NCBI RefSeq assembly: GCF_029946515.1
Contig: NZ_JARZHH010000034.1
Span: 53,912-117,911 of the forward strand
DNA: 64,000 bases
Direction: 5' to 3'
Origin: Polyangium sp. 6x1
GTDB lineage: Bacteria > Myxococcota_A > Polyangia > Polyangiales > Polyangiaceae
Part shown: piece after piece, positions 29,551 through 39,116 of the stretch
Layout of the letters: each line of letters opens with the position of its first letter
Position numbering within the stretch: the stretch's first letter is position 1
The notes under the pieces: model-generated
What the model saw: only the letters and a program-made list of their open reading frames with translations
Told to the model about the DNA's origin: nothing
Database searches by the model: none
Translations under genes and position numbers: made by a program

Positions 29551-30294
29551 CTAGCTCGGCCTGCGCCAGCGCGCGCGGGCCTCGTCCTGCATGCGGAGGA
29601 GCCGGCGCTGCTCCTGGATGAAGCTGCCGTAGGCGCGCGGGACCCGCGAGTCCTTGGCGAGCGCGTAGAGCACGCGCAGCGCCGCCTCGGCGTCGTCGGT
29701 GGCGCGGTGCGCGTTGACGAGCTCGATGCCGAGCAGCGCGGCCATGTCGCCGAGCGCGCGGCTGCCCTCGTGCTTGTAGAGCTCGCGCGCGAACGTGAGC
29801 GGATCGATCCAGTCGACCTCGCGGCGCATCGCGGGCGGAGGGTTTTCCGGACGAACGGAGGCGCGCTCGAGCTCGGCGAGCAAGAAGCCGCGGTCGAAGA
29901 CGGCGTTGTACGCGGCGGGGATCGCGCCGCCGAGCGTCGCGAGGATCTCGCCGGCGACCTCGGCGAACGAGGGCTTTCCGGCGACGTCCTCGTCGCGGAT
30001 GCCGTGCACGGCGGTGGACTCGGCGGGGATCGGGCGGCCGGGGTTCACGAGCCAGCTATGGCGCGCGACCACGTCGCCGCGGATGCCGATGACGACGGCG
30101 ACCTCGACGAGCCGATCCTGCGCGGCGTTGCGGCCCGTGGTCTCGACGTCGAGGAAGGCGATCGGGTGATCGAGCCAGGGCCCGCTCGCGTCGAGCTCGG
30201 AGGCGACGCCGACGGCGCGCACCTTGAGCAGGTGCGCGATGCCGGGGTAGTGCCTTCCGGTCGGGAAGCAGCCGCAGGGATCGGCGACCTTCAT
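29551..30294 (-). CDS. 3'-5' exonuclease (DnaQ/DEDDh-like)
   Basis: The 247-residue protein has the exonuclease domain from about residue 45: Leu-Asp-Val-Glu-Thr-Thr-Gly (Asp49, Glu51), His-Gly-Ile-Arg-Asp-Glu-Asp-Val, Ala-Tyr-Asn-Ala-Val-Phe-Asp-Arg-Gly-Phe-Leu, and Asn-Ala-His-Arg-Ala-Thr-Asp-Asp-Ala-Glu. These are the DEDDh catalytic residues of the DNA polymerase III epsilon superfamily. A proofreading subunit is not implied; many bacteria have stand-alone RNase T/DnaQ-like nucleases for DNA or RNA repair. Its ATG overlaps the stop of the upstream DsbA-like gene by 4 bp (30291-30294). Confidence 0.9.
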   Translation of the reverse strand: MKVADPCGCFPTGRHYPGIAHLLKVRAVGVASELDASGPWLDHPIAFLDVETTGRNAAQDRLVEVAVVIGIRGDVVARHSWLVNPGRPIPAESTAVHGIRDEDVAGKPSFAEVAGEILATLGGAIPAAYNAVFDRGFLLAELERASVRPENPPPAMRREVDWIDPLTFARELYKHEGSRALGDMAALLGIELVNAHRATDDAEAALRVLYALAKDSRVPRAYGSFIQEQRRLLRMQDEARARWRRPS

Positions 30295-31340
30295 TTCTTC
30301 GCGGGACCTGCGGAAGCCGCGGGCACCGCGGAGCCTGCCGCGGGCGCAGCCGAACCCGCCGCGGGCGCGGCCGAACCCGCTGCGGGCGCAGCCGAACCCG
30401 CCGCGGGGATTGCCGACCCTTCGGGCTTCGCGGGGGCCGGCGCCGGCTTGATGCCCGCGAGCTCGAGGTCGAGCTTGATCCACTCCTCGAGGTCTCCGTA
30501 GAGGTCCGTGAGCTTGCCGAGCTCGACCTCACGGCCGTTGATGAAGACCGTGGGCGTGCCCTGGAGGCCGACGCCGTCGGCTTGCTTCTTGTCCTTCTCG
30601 ATGCGGCCGATCGTGTCGTCCGAGCCCATGTCGGCGCGGAACTTCCCGAGGTCGAGCTCGAGCTTCTTCGCGTACCGCTCGAGGTCCGTCTGCTCGAGCC
30701 GATCCTGGTTGTCGAAGAGGAGATGGTGCATCTCCCAGAACTTGCCCTGCTTGAACGCCGCGTTCGCCGCGCGCGCCGAGATCTCCCCGTGGGGATGGCT
30801 GCCGAGCGGGTAGAACTTGTAGACGGCCCGCACCTGGCCCGGGAACCGCTTCACGAGGTCGTCGACCACCGGGTAAAACGCGCGGCATGCGGGGCACTCG
30901 AAGTCCGCCCACTCCACGATCGTCACGGGCGCGTCGGGAGGACCGAGCTCGGGCGAGCCGTCGGTCACGAGCGTGCGGACCTTCTTCGGATCGAAGCGAG
31001 CCGCGTACGCTTCCTCGCGCTCTTGCTTGCTGCGCCCGGCTTGCACCTGTTTGAGGAGAAACTGCGCCGCGGGAAAACACGCCTTGCAGGCCCGCTTTTC
31101 CTGGATGCACTGGGTGATCGGGACCGGCGTCTCCGCGCACGGGGCGAGGAGCGTCGAGACCTGTGCCGTCCACTCGCGCCGCTCCCGCGGCGTGAGCTGG
31201 CCGAGCTCGATGCCAGGGACGCTCGGATCGGGCGTCGCGGAAGGGGCGGGCTTCGATTCGCTCGGGTCGGACGAACCATGACAGGCGCCGCCGCTCCCGA
31301 GGAGGGCCAAGAGGAGAGGCGACCATCGCAGTAGGGCCAT
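30291..31340 (-). CDS. DsbA-family thioredoxin-fold lipoprotein
   Basis: The 349-residue protein has a type II signal ending in Gly-Gly-Ala-Cys (Cys20), a Cys-containing N-terminal segment (Cys68, Cys78, Cys85, Cys88), and a DsbA-like thioredoxin domain from about residue 130. That domain has the active-site motif Cys-Pro-Ala-Cys (149-152) and the cis-Pro loop Gly-Thr-Pro-Thr-Val-Phe-Ile. The C terminus ends in a Gly-Ser-Ala-Ala-Pro-Ala-Ala repeat (five units of 7). It likely acts as a periplasmic disulfide oxidase or isomerase, or in cytochrome c assembly. It heads an operon with the exonuclease and a membrane protein. Confidence 0.9.
   Translation of the reverse strand: MALLRWSPLLLALLGSGGACHGSSDPSESKPAPSATPDPSVPGIELGQLTPRERREWTAQVSTLLAPCAETPVPITQCIQEKRACKACFPAAQFLLKQVQAGRSKQEREEAYAARFDPKKVRTLVTDGSPELGPPDAPVTIVEWADFECPACRAFYPVVDDLVKRFPGQVRAVYKFYPLGSHPHGEISARAANAAFKQGKFWEMHHLLFDNQDRLEQTDLERYAKKLELDLGKFRADMGSDDTIGRIEKDKKQADGVGLQGTPTVFINGREVELGKLTDLYGDLEEWIKLDLELAGIKPAPAPAKPEGSAIPAAGSAAPAAGSAAPAAGSAAPAAGSAVPAASAGPAKK
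30319..30423 (-). repeat. Five 21-bp tandem repeats coding the Ala/Pro-rich tail
   Basis: Five 21-bp units (starts at 30319, 30340, 30361, 30382, 30403) encode the seven-residue Gly-Ser-Ala-Ala-Pro-Ala-Ala repeat at the C terminus of the DsbA-like lipoprotein. The unit nearest the domain has diverged. Confidence 0.8.
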
Positions 31341-31383
31341 CGCGGCGCGAGCTTAGTCGGACCCTTCGCGGGGCGCTAGCCCC

Positions 31384-31495
31384 GGAGCCCCATCGGCAAA
31401 CCGGGGTTTGGGGCGTAGCTCGGTTTGCCGAGCGGAGCCCCATCGGCGAACCGGACTTTGGAGCGTCGCCCGGTTTGCCGAGCGTAGCCCCGTCG
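31384..31495. repeat. 50-bp tandem repeat, each unit a hairpin
   Basis: Two full 50-bp copies (31384-31433, 31434-31483) and the start of a third (31484-31495) lie between the divergent DsbA-like and response-regulator genes. Each copy holds a 10-bp inverted repeat: CGGCAAACCG at 31394-31403 with CGGTTTGCCG at 31421-31430, and the same in copy two with one G-T pair. It may be a member of a dispersed intergenic family. Confidence 0.75.
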
Positions 31496-31513
31496 CGCGA
31501 CTGGGTGTAGCGT

Positions 31514-32275
<762 letters not shown>

Positions 32276-33479
32276 TCTCCGCGGGCGCGCCGACGCGCAT
32301 CGGCGGGCCCCAGTAGCCCGTCCCGCGGCTGACGTAGATTTGCGTCTCGCCGAGGCGATCGAGCCCCGCGACGAACGGCTGCTGCAGCCGCACGAACATC
32401 GTCGCGGGGAAGATCTGCCCGCCGTGCGTGTGGCCGCTGATCTGCAAGCCGACGCCGTGCGCGGCGGCCTCGAAGATCTGGCGCGGCTGGTGCGCGAGCA
32501 GCACGAGCTCGCGGTTCGGATCACGTCCCGCCACGGCCTTCGCGATGTCGGGGCCGTGCCCCTTCACGTACGAGCCGCCGGTCCAGTCGTCGACGCCCGC
32601 GAGGTCGAAGCTCGCCGCGCCGTCGCCGATCGACACGCGCTCGTTGTGCAGCACGCGCACGCCGAGGCGGCCGAGCTCCTCGATCCACGCCTCCACGCCC
32701 GAGTAGTACTCGTGGTTGCCCGTGACGAAGTAGACGCCGTGCTTCGCGCGCAGATCCGCGAGCGGCGCGACATGCTCGCCGAGCGCCTCGACCGAGCCGT
32801 CGACGAGGTCGCCCGTGATGACGACGACGTGCGGATCGAGCGCGTTCACGCGACCGACGATCTCCGTGAGCCACGTGCGCCCGATCGTCGGGCCCACGTG
32901 CACGTCCGTGAGCTGCACGATGCGCAGGCCCGCGAGCTCCTTCGGCAACCTGCGCAGCGTGACGTTCACCTTGCGCACCGCGACCTCGCCGAGCGCCTCC
33001 GCCGCGCCCGAGCCCGCGAGGCCGAACGTGATCATGCCGGCCGAACCCGCGATCGTGCGCGAGAGGAACTTGCGTCGCGCCTCGTCGAGCGGGCGCGCGG
33101 CGAGCTTCGAAAGCGCGTGCACCGCGGCGCGCATGGGCTCGCTGACGAGCAGCGTCGAGACGAGCAGCGCAGCCAGGCCCATCCACGTGTACACGACGAA
33201 CGAGACGATCGTGCCCGCCGGGCGCGGCAAGAAGCGCACGACGAACATCGACACGGGCAGCGCGACCCCGAGCCCGACGAGCACGCGCTTCCCCCACGTC
33301 TGCACGCGCCGATGCAGCGCCGGCGCGCGCAGCAGCCGGTGCCAGAGGTAGAAGTGGACCGCCCCCACGAGCAGGGCAAAGACGACGAGGAAGATCGCGT
33401 ACTGGAGGAGGGAGCGCTGCACGCGCTGGAGAATGCCACGCACGTGCGCGCGGCGCTCCGCCCGGGTCGACCGATCACA

Positions 33480-34355
33480 CTACTTCACACAGACGCCGAT
33501 CCCGTCGGGGTAGCTGTTCGAGGCGCCCTGGCAGACCATGCCATCGGGGCAGTCGTTGCCGCTCGTGTGGCAGAGCGCGCGACAACTGTTGAAGGCGGCC
33601 ACGCAGAGGTAGCCCGCGGCGCACGGACACGCGCCGTCGAGCGTGCCCGCGCCCGGCGCCACGCAGCTCGTCGTGCCGTCCTCGCGCACGAGCGTGCACG
33701 TCAGGCCCTGGGGGCACGACGTGTCGTCGAGCAGCGTGCACTCCGTCGCGGCGATGCATACGGGGATGGGCAGCGGCGCGGCGTTCGCCGTGTCGTCGGC
33801 CATCGGCGCAGGCGCGCAGTACGTGTTCGCGGGACAATCCTCGACCGCGCCGCAGCAGTAGGGCCTGCACGAACCCACGCTCGCTCCGGTGAGCGCGCAG
33901 CCGAGCCCCGGCGCGCAGTCGCTCGTGCGCGTGCACGGGTCGCCGGACTTGAACGTGCCCGGCGTCAAACACTGGGCCGACGCGCCCATCGGGGTCGGCA
34001 CGATCTGGCACGAGACGAGGGGCGTGCCGTCGGGGTTCATCGAGACGCCGCAGCCGATCGCGCTCTCGCTCGACATGCACCCTTCGCCGCAGAGGTGCGT
34101 GTACGACGTCTTGCCGTCGGGCGGCGGGTTCGTCGTGGGAAACGGGATGTCGCCCGCGGTCCCGCCCGCGCCGTCGGTCGGGGGCGGCGGCAGTCCTTCG
34201 CCGCCGGCCGAGTTCCCAGTGTCCTCGTTACTGAACGAGGCCGAACGCTCGTAGGAAGCGTCGAGCTGCATGCTGCACGCGGCGCCGAGGACAGACGCGG
34301 CCGCGAGCGAGGAGAGAAGGAAAAAGGACTGGAGGGAGCGCTTCGTTGAGGCCAT
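33480..34355 (-). CDS. Cys-rich lipoprotein, 291 aa
   Basis: The signal peptide ends in a Leu-Gly-Ala-Ala-Cys lipobox at about residues 23-27, and a Gly/Pro-rich linker leads into a domain with more than 20 Cys arranged in repeated short motifs (Cys-x5-Asp-Cys-Ala-Pro-Gly-Leu-Gly-Cys; Asp-Cys-Pro-Ala-Asn-Thr-Tyr-Cys; Asp-Cys-Pro-Asp-Gly-Met-Val-Cys). These resemble the small disulfide-rich modules common in secreted myxobacterial proteins. No enzymatic residues are evident. It is probably on the cell surface or in the outer membrane. Confidence 0.82.
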   Translation of the reverse strand: MASTKRSLQSFFLLSSLAAASVLGAACSMQLDASYERSASFSNEDTGNSAGGEGLPPPPTDGAGGTAGDIPFPTTNPPPDGKTSYTHLCGEGCMSSESAIGCGVSMNPDGTPLVSCQIVPTPMGASAQCLTPGTFKSGDPCTRTSDCAPGLGCALTGASVGSCRPYCCGAVEDCPANTYCAPAPMADDTANAAPLPIPVCIAATECTLLDDTSCPQGLTCTLVREDGTTSCVAPGAGTLDGACPCAAGYLCVAAFNSCRALCHTSGNDCPDGMVCQGASNSYPDGIGVCVK

Positions 34356-34581
34356 GGCAAGGTGGGGTGCGAGCGCGGGAAGGAATGCCCGAGTTTATCA
34401 CCACCCCTCATTCACGTCCCGTGCCGCGCGTCGCTCGCGCAAGGGATCGACGCGTCATGATCTGGACTCCCGCCCGCAGATGCGGCGCGGACCGTCCGCA
34501 GGGACGATGCGAGGCGCGGGGCACCGGCGTCGAGGCATGACGCCCGTGTCGCGGGGCGAGGTCGAGGCACAGCGCATGCGC

Positions 34582-34609
34582 CCCTCTCCGCTCCCGCGAG
34601 CGGAGAGGG
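34582..34609. other. Strong hairpin downstream of the propeller gene
   Basis: A 12-bp perfect stem (34582-34593 with 34598-34609) with a 4-base loop begins 22 bases beyond the minus-strand gene stop at 34632. Without a T run it may act as an mRNA 3'-end stabiliser or a Rho-aided stop. The rest of 34356-34631 shows no gene. Confidence 0.5.
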
Positions 34610-34631
34610 CGAGCGTCATGGCGTCGTCGGT

Positions 34632-36701
34632 TTACTTGGCTTCGACGTCGCGCGTGACGACATTTCCAGCGCTGTCGTAGGCGCGGACGGCCACGATGTG
34701 CGCCCCGGGCGGGACGATCGAGGCGATGTCGACGTCGAAGGCCTCGGCGGGCTCGTCGAGAACGCCGTCGCTCGGGAAGAGCGGGCGCCACTCGTCGGAG
34801 CCGGCGATCGAGACCTCGATGCGGGCGATGGGGCCGAGGCCGTCGACGACCTCGCCCTTCAGCTTGCGGCCCTGCATCGCGAGCGCCTTGTAGACGGGCG
34901 GCGTGTTGTCGACGAGGACCGTGGCCGATTCGAGCGAGTGCTTCTGCACGCGATCGGGCGGGTTCGAGAGCTCGTCCGTCGCCTCGACGAGGATGCGGTA
35001 GGGGCCCTCGGGCAGGCCCGTCGTGTCCCAGTCGAGCTCGGGACGCGTGAGCTTCTCGCCCGGCTTCTGCACGCTGCGCCAGGTGTTCTGGCCTTCGAGG
35101 CGGTACGAGACGCGGTAGCGCAGGTCGTCCTGATCGGGGTTGTCGACGCGCCACGAGAGCTTGATCGAGCTCGACGGCCGCGGCGACTCGCCGCCCGACG
35201 GGACGATGCCCATCTTGCCGCTCTTGCTGCCGCTGTTCTTCGCCGTCGCGTCGATCGAGGTGATCACCGCGCGGGCATTGTCGGTGACGAAGTAGAGCGT
35301 GACCTCGCGCAGCACCGCCTTCGGGTCGCGGCTCCATCGCGAGCGAATCTGCACGTAGCGGCCCGGCGGGCTCTGCACGTCGCCAGGCGCGCCGAGGCCC
35401 GCCGACCACGCGCTCCACGTCGCGTCGGGCGTCTCGGTGTTGCCGCTGCGCGTGGAGAGCTCGAGCTGACCCTCCGAGCGCCACGCGAGACGACCGAACG
35501 ATGCGCGCAGGCCCGCGTCGAGCACCTTGCTCGTCCACACCGCGTCGGCGCCGCCCGTGCCCTTGATCTCGCGGAACACCACGGGGTCGGTCGTCGCGAG
35601 GAAGCGCTGCTTGCCGCTCACCACGACGGCGCCGATCTGGCGCTCGTCCGTGTCGGCGACGAGGCTCGCGACGTGCGCGTCGTCGACCGTGTAGAGCCGA
35701 CCCTCGGCGCCCGTGCCCACGTACGGCGCGCCCGCGTCGTCGATCGCGAGCGAGACGTAGTGCGAATCGTTGTCCGTGAGGAGCTGCTCGGCGATGCCGT
35801 CCTTGCCGAAGCGGTAGAGCACGCCCTTGCCGGGCTTCGAGGGCCGCGTCGACTGCGGGCCGGGCGGGCCGGTGCGGTTCCGCTTCGGCGGCGCGAAGCT
35901 CTCGCCCATCTTGTTCGCCACGACGAACATCGAGCCGTTCTTGCCGAACGCGATCGCCTTCACCTCGTCGGCGTCGAAGTCGTACGCGACCGTCGCGCGG
36001 CCCGGGCCCGTGATCTTGTAGAGCAGGCCCTTGCCGTTCGAGCCTGCGTAGAGCGTGCCGTCGTCGGCGACCGCGAGCGAGACGATGTGCGCCTCGTCGC
36101 TGTCGAAATGCACCTGCGCCTTGCCCGCTTGATCGACGCGGAAGATCTTCCCCTCGGGCCCCGTCGCCGCGTAGAGCGACTTCGACTTCGCGTCGAACGC
36201 GAGCGCCCAGACGTCCTCCGCGCCCGGAAGATCGCCGAACGCCGCCGCGGGACCGCCGTTGCCTCCGCCCGCGGGCAAACGGTAGAGCTTGCCGTCGGGA
36301 AACGTCCCCGCGATGACGTCGCCGTTCCACGCGACGACCATCGAGCTCACGGCCATCGCGCCCGTCGTCGCGACGAGCGTGGCCTTGCCGCCGGAGACCT
36401 TGAAGATCTTGCCGTCGCTGCCCGTGCCGAGCAGCACCGAGCCGTCGGGCAGCACGACCGAGCTCCACACGCTGCTCGCGTCCTGCACGGGGATCGAGCC
36501 GAGCGTGAGGCCGGCGCGCACGTTGCCGTTCGAGTCGACGCTGACGCCCGTCAGATCGCCGCCCTTGAGCTCGTCGATCGTGTCGAGCTGGAAGGTGCGA
36601 GTGCCGACGGCGGAGGCCGTCTTCGCGGGAACGACGGCGGCAGCGAGGACGAGCGCGCCGATGCCGAGGCGCGCGATCTTTCCGGGGGAGAGGGATGTCA
36701 T
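34632..36701 (-). CDS. Secreted beta-propeller protein, 689 aa
   Basis: A signal peptide (about residues 1-32, ending Ala-Ser-Ala) precedes a region with at least five propeller-like blades (about 60-360) marked by Gly-Asp-Val-Ile-Ala-Gly-Thr, Ser-Leu-Tyr-Ala-Ala-Thr-Gly, Gly-Thr-Leu-Tyr-Ala-Gly-Ser and Pro-Tyr-Val-Gly-Thr-Gly strands with Gly-Lys-Ile-Phe/Gly-Lys-Leu-Tyr turns. The C-terminal half (about 390-689) has fibronectin/Ig-like strands (Asp-Gly-Leu-Gly-Pro-Ile-Ala-Arg-Ile-Glu-Val-Ser). It lies 59 bp after the S55 peptidase gene on the same strand and is probably its operon partner. Function is unknown; binding or sensing in the periplasm is inferred. Confidence 0.83.
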   Translation of the reverse strand: MTSLSPGKIARLGIGALVLAAAVVPAKTASAVGTRTFQLDTIDELKGGDLTGVSVDSNGNVRAGLTLGSIPVQDASSVWSSVVLPDGSVLLGTGSDGKIFKVSGGKATLVATTGAMAVSSMVVAWNGDVIAGTFPDGKLYRLPAGGGNGGPAAAFGDLPGAEDVWALAFDAKSKSLYAATGPEGKIFRVDQAGKAQVHFDSDEAHIVSLAVADDGTLYAGSNGKGLLYKITGPGRATVAYDFDADEVKAIAFGKNGSMFVVANKMGESFAPPKRNRTGPPGPQSTRPSKPGKGVLYRFGKDGIAEQLLTDNDSHYVSLAIDDAGAPYVGTGAEGRLYTVDDAHVASLVADTDERQIGAVVVSGKQRFLATTDPVVFREIKGTGGADAVWTSKVLDAGLRASFGRLAWRSEGQLELSTRSGNTETPDATWSAWSAGLGAPGDVQSPPGRYVQIRSRWSRDPKAVLREVTLYFVTDNARAVITSIDATAKNSGSKSGKMGIVPSGGESPRPSSSIKLSWRVDNPDQDDLRYRVSYRLEGQNTWRSVQKPGEKLTRPELDWDTTGLPEGPYRILVEATDELSNPPDRVQKHSLESATVLVDNTPPVYKALAMQGRKLKGEVVDGLGPIARIEVSIAGSDEWRPLFPSDGVLDEPAEAFDVDIASIVPPGAHIVAVRAYDSAGNVVTRDVEAK

Positions 36702-36760
36702 CGTGAGGCTTTCTTCGGGGCGGGGGAGGATCGTTCTTCTTCGTTCAAGCAGCGAAGCGA

Positions 36761-38719
36761 TCAGCGCAGGACGTTGCGGACCTTCACGCGCACGGTGTCG
36801 CGACCGACCATGAACAGCTTCAGCGGCACGGCGGATTGCACCTGCGCGACGAACACCTCGGCCGTGTCGGAGTCGACGCTCGAGCGGAGCGTGTCGAGCG
36901 CGCCGGCGGGCAGGCGCGAGGCGATCTTGCCCTTGTAGGCGGCGCCGTTCTCGCGCAGCCGGAACGAGGCGACGAGGCTCTCCGGATCGAAGGTCTGGTT
37001 CGGCAGGTTCGCCACGAGCTGCGCCACGTTCTCGGGCGAGGGCAGCGGGCGCTCCACCTCGTAGCCGGGGGCGAGCTCGATCTCGACCTCGCGCCCCGCG
37101 AGCTCCGCGGGCACGTCGACCTCGATGATCTTCGTCTCGGTCTTGCCCTGGAAGCGCTGCAACTCGAGCTGGATGTGCACCTTGCCGCCCGCGTCGATCT
37201 CGGGCTCGAGGATCTTCGCGCCGCGGAGCGTGACGACCTCGCGCTCGTAGGAGACCTTCACGTCGGTCTCGACGCCTTCGATCGTCACCGGCTCCCAGGG
37301 GTTGTTCATGAGCGAGCCGATCGCGCGCACGAGGCGGCCGCGCACGAAGTCCTCGGCGCCGGGGGGGTTGCCGTTGCCGGCGCCGAAGTCCGTCAGCGTG
37401 ATCGTGCCCCAGCGGCCGATCTTCAGTTTGCTCGTGGCGCGGTAGGTGAGGTCGTTGCGCTCGGAGGCCGAGGTCTCGAACGCGTTGCCGATCGCCATCG
37501 CGACGAACGTGGGCGAGAGGAATTGATCATGCGCGACCTCCAGGTTCCACGTCGGGTGCGGGACGCCGCCGGGCGCGTTGATCGTGACCTTCATCGGGAA
37601 GACGGGCGCCTTCACGGCCGAGTCGACGACGATCGCGGCCTGGCGATCGTTGACGAGCGCGCCGACGGAGCGCACAGCCTCGCCAATTTTGAAACTGCGG
37701 TTCTGGCTCGCCATGATCCAGTGCACGCGCGCGACGGCCGTGGGCAGCGCCTCGACGCCGCCGCCGAGCATCGGATGACCGAAGGCGACGAGTTTGTCGC
37801 CGCTCACGCGCGTGACCGTGCCGAGGCCCATCGCGGAGATGTCGCCGCGGATCATCTCGACGCCGATCGCGCCGCCGTCGACGAACTTCGTCGGCGCGTC
37901 GGGCGGGGGCTTCGTCGACGTGCCGCCGCCCGCCTGGAGCGGCTCCATCCCCATCGGCCCGAGCAGGTTCTGCGCGATCTTGAGCGACGTCCCCGCGAGG
38001 CCGCCGAGCATGATGGGCGTCGAGGCGCGGGCGAGCGCGCTGCCCTCGGGCGGCGCGAGCGCGGTCGCGGCGCGCGCGGCGAGCTGCGTCGCGTGCCCCT
38101 GGAGATCGTAGCTCTCGGGCGCGCCGTGGAACATGCGCGCGTGCTTGTCGCGCTTCGGGCGGCCGTCGTCCTCGACCGAGGGCAGCGGGCCCTTGCCGGG
38201 GACGGGCATGATCGCCTTCGGGATCGGGCGCGCGAGCTCGTCGAGCATCGACTTGATGGGCGTGACGCCGGCGATGGGCTCGACGCCGAAGAGCCAGCCG
38301 TAGGCGTAGGCGCCGATCATCTTTCCATTGAGGTAGATGGGGCTCCCGCTCATGCCGCCGACGGTGCGCGCGACGTCGAGGCGCGGGTGGTTCGGCGTCT
38401 TGATGAGGATGAGATCCTGGTTGGGCCGGAAATTCTTGAGCGTGGAGATGACCTCCACGTCGAAGCGCTCGGGGTTCGTCCCGGAGAACACGGTGAGCCC
38501 GTAGCCCTTCATGCCGGGTTTGACCTCGGAGAGGGGCAACGTATCGGGCGGATCCGTGATGGCCTCCGCGACGCCGACGCCGACGAGCGCGCTCGTGATC
38601 ACGCCGAGGGCGAGGCCTGCGGGCACGACGCGGGAGCCGGGGAGGAGTCTGTCGAGGAGCGAAGATCGAGGAGAGGCGGGGCGATCTGTGTCGGGGACGG
38701 GGATGAGGCTTCTCGGCAC
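36761..38719 (-). CDS. SpoIVB-type peptidase S55 domain protein
   Basis: The 652-residue protein has a membrane/signal segment (about 30-52) and the S55 features Val-Lys-Pro-Gly-Met-Lys-Gly-Tyr-Gly-Leu-Thr-Val-Phe-Ser-Gly at about 66-80 and Gly-Met-Ser-Gly-Ser-Pro-Ile at 122-128, the serine nucleophile region. A later Val-Ala-Phe-Gly-His-Pro-Met block also belongs to the family. SpoIVB is the sporulation signalling protease of Bacillus; in myxobacteria homologues are secreted and their substrates are unknown. The remaining 350 residues are strand-rich. It is located in the periplasm, followed by the propeller gene on the same strand. Confidence 0.88.
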   Translation of the reverse strand: MPRSLIPVPDTDRPASPRSSLLDRLLPGSRVVPAGLALGVITSALVGVGVAEAITDPPDTLPLSEVKPGMKGYGLTVFSGTNPERFDVEVISTLKNFRPNQDLILIKTPNHPRLDVARTVGGMSGSPIYLNGKMIGAYAYGWLFGVEPIAGVTPIKSMLDELARPIPKAIMPVPGKGPLPSVEDDGRPKRDKHARMFHGAPESYDLQGHATQLAARAATALAPPEGSALARASTPIMLGGLAGTSLKIAQNLLGPMGMEPLQAGGGTSTKPPPDAPTKFVDGGAIGVEMIRGDISAMGLGTVTRVSGDKLVAFGHPMLGGGVEALPTAVARVHWIMASQNRSFKIGEAVRSVGALVNDRQAAIVVDSAVKAPVFPMKVTINAPGGVPHPTWNLEVAHDQFLSPTFVAMAIGNAFETSASERNDLTYRATSKLKIGRWGTITLTDFGAGNGNPPGAEDFVRGRLVRAIGSLMNNPWEPVTIEGVETDVKVSYEREVVTLRGAKILEPEIDAGGKVHIQLELQRFQGKTETKIIEVDVPAELAGREVEIELAPGYEVERPLPSPENVAQLVANLPNQTFDPESLVASFRLRENGAAYKGKIASRLPAGALDTLRSSVDSDTAEVFVAQVQSAVPLKLFMVGRDTVRVKVRNVLR

Positions 38720-38863
38720 GAGCAGAGCTTAGCGTGAAAATGGAGCGGGGACAGAGCCGCGCGCGTGGATCGAACGCGGGGGATCGCGCCGGGTTCGTGG
38801 GAAAGGGCGCCGAAGGTCCGCGAAGTCGAGGCGAGGCGCCTCCGTCCGCGCTACGCTCGGCGC

Positions 38864-39115
38864 GTGTCCGGCAAGGACGTTGCCGTCGTCGTCCTCCTGA
38901 TCGTGGGGTTCGCCTCGTTCGTGACCACGCACGTGTGGCTCGCGGGGAGGCTGATTCTCCGCGGTTCGTCGCGCTTGCGCGGGGCGCTCGCGCTCCTCGT
39001 GCCGCCGCTCGCGCCGATCTGGGGATATCGGCAAGGCTTCCGGAAAGGCGCGGCGCTCTGGGTGGCTGCGCTCCTCACGTACGTGGTCGCGCGGGTCGTC
39101 GCGCAGTTCGCTTGA
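38864..39115 (+). CDS. Small membrane protein, 83 aa
   Basis: From GTG at 38864 the protein has two hydrophobic helices (about residues 5-27 and 58-75) separated by an Arg-rich Gly-Ser-Ser-Arg-Leu-Arg-Gly loop and the Pro-Ile-Trp-Gly-Tyr-Arg segment. An ATG upstream at 38765 would add 33 mostly basic residues with no protein-like pattern. The gene ends 1 bp from the convergent lipoprotein gene. No family is recognised. Confidence 0.6.
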   Translation: MSGKDVAVVVLLIVGFASFVTTHVWLAGRLILRGSSRLRGALALLVPPLAPIWGYRQGFRKGAALWVAALLTYVVARVVAQFA

Positions 39116-39116
39116 G

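Noticed and set aside
31384..31495. CRISPR array or attachment site
   Set aside because: Only two full copies in direct tandem, no spacers, and no integrase gene nearby.
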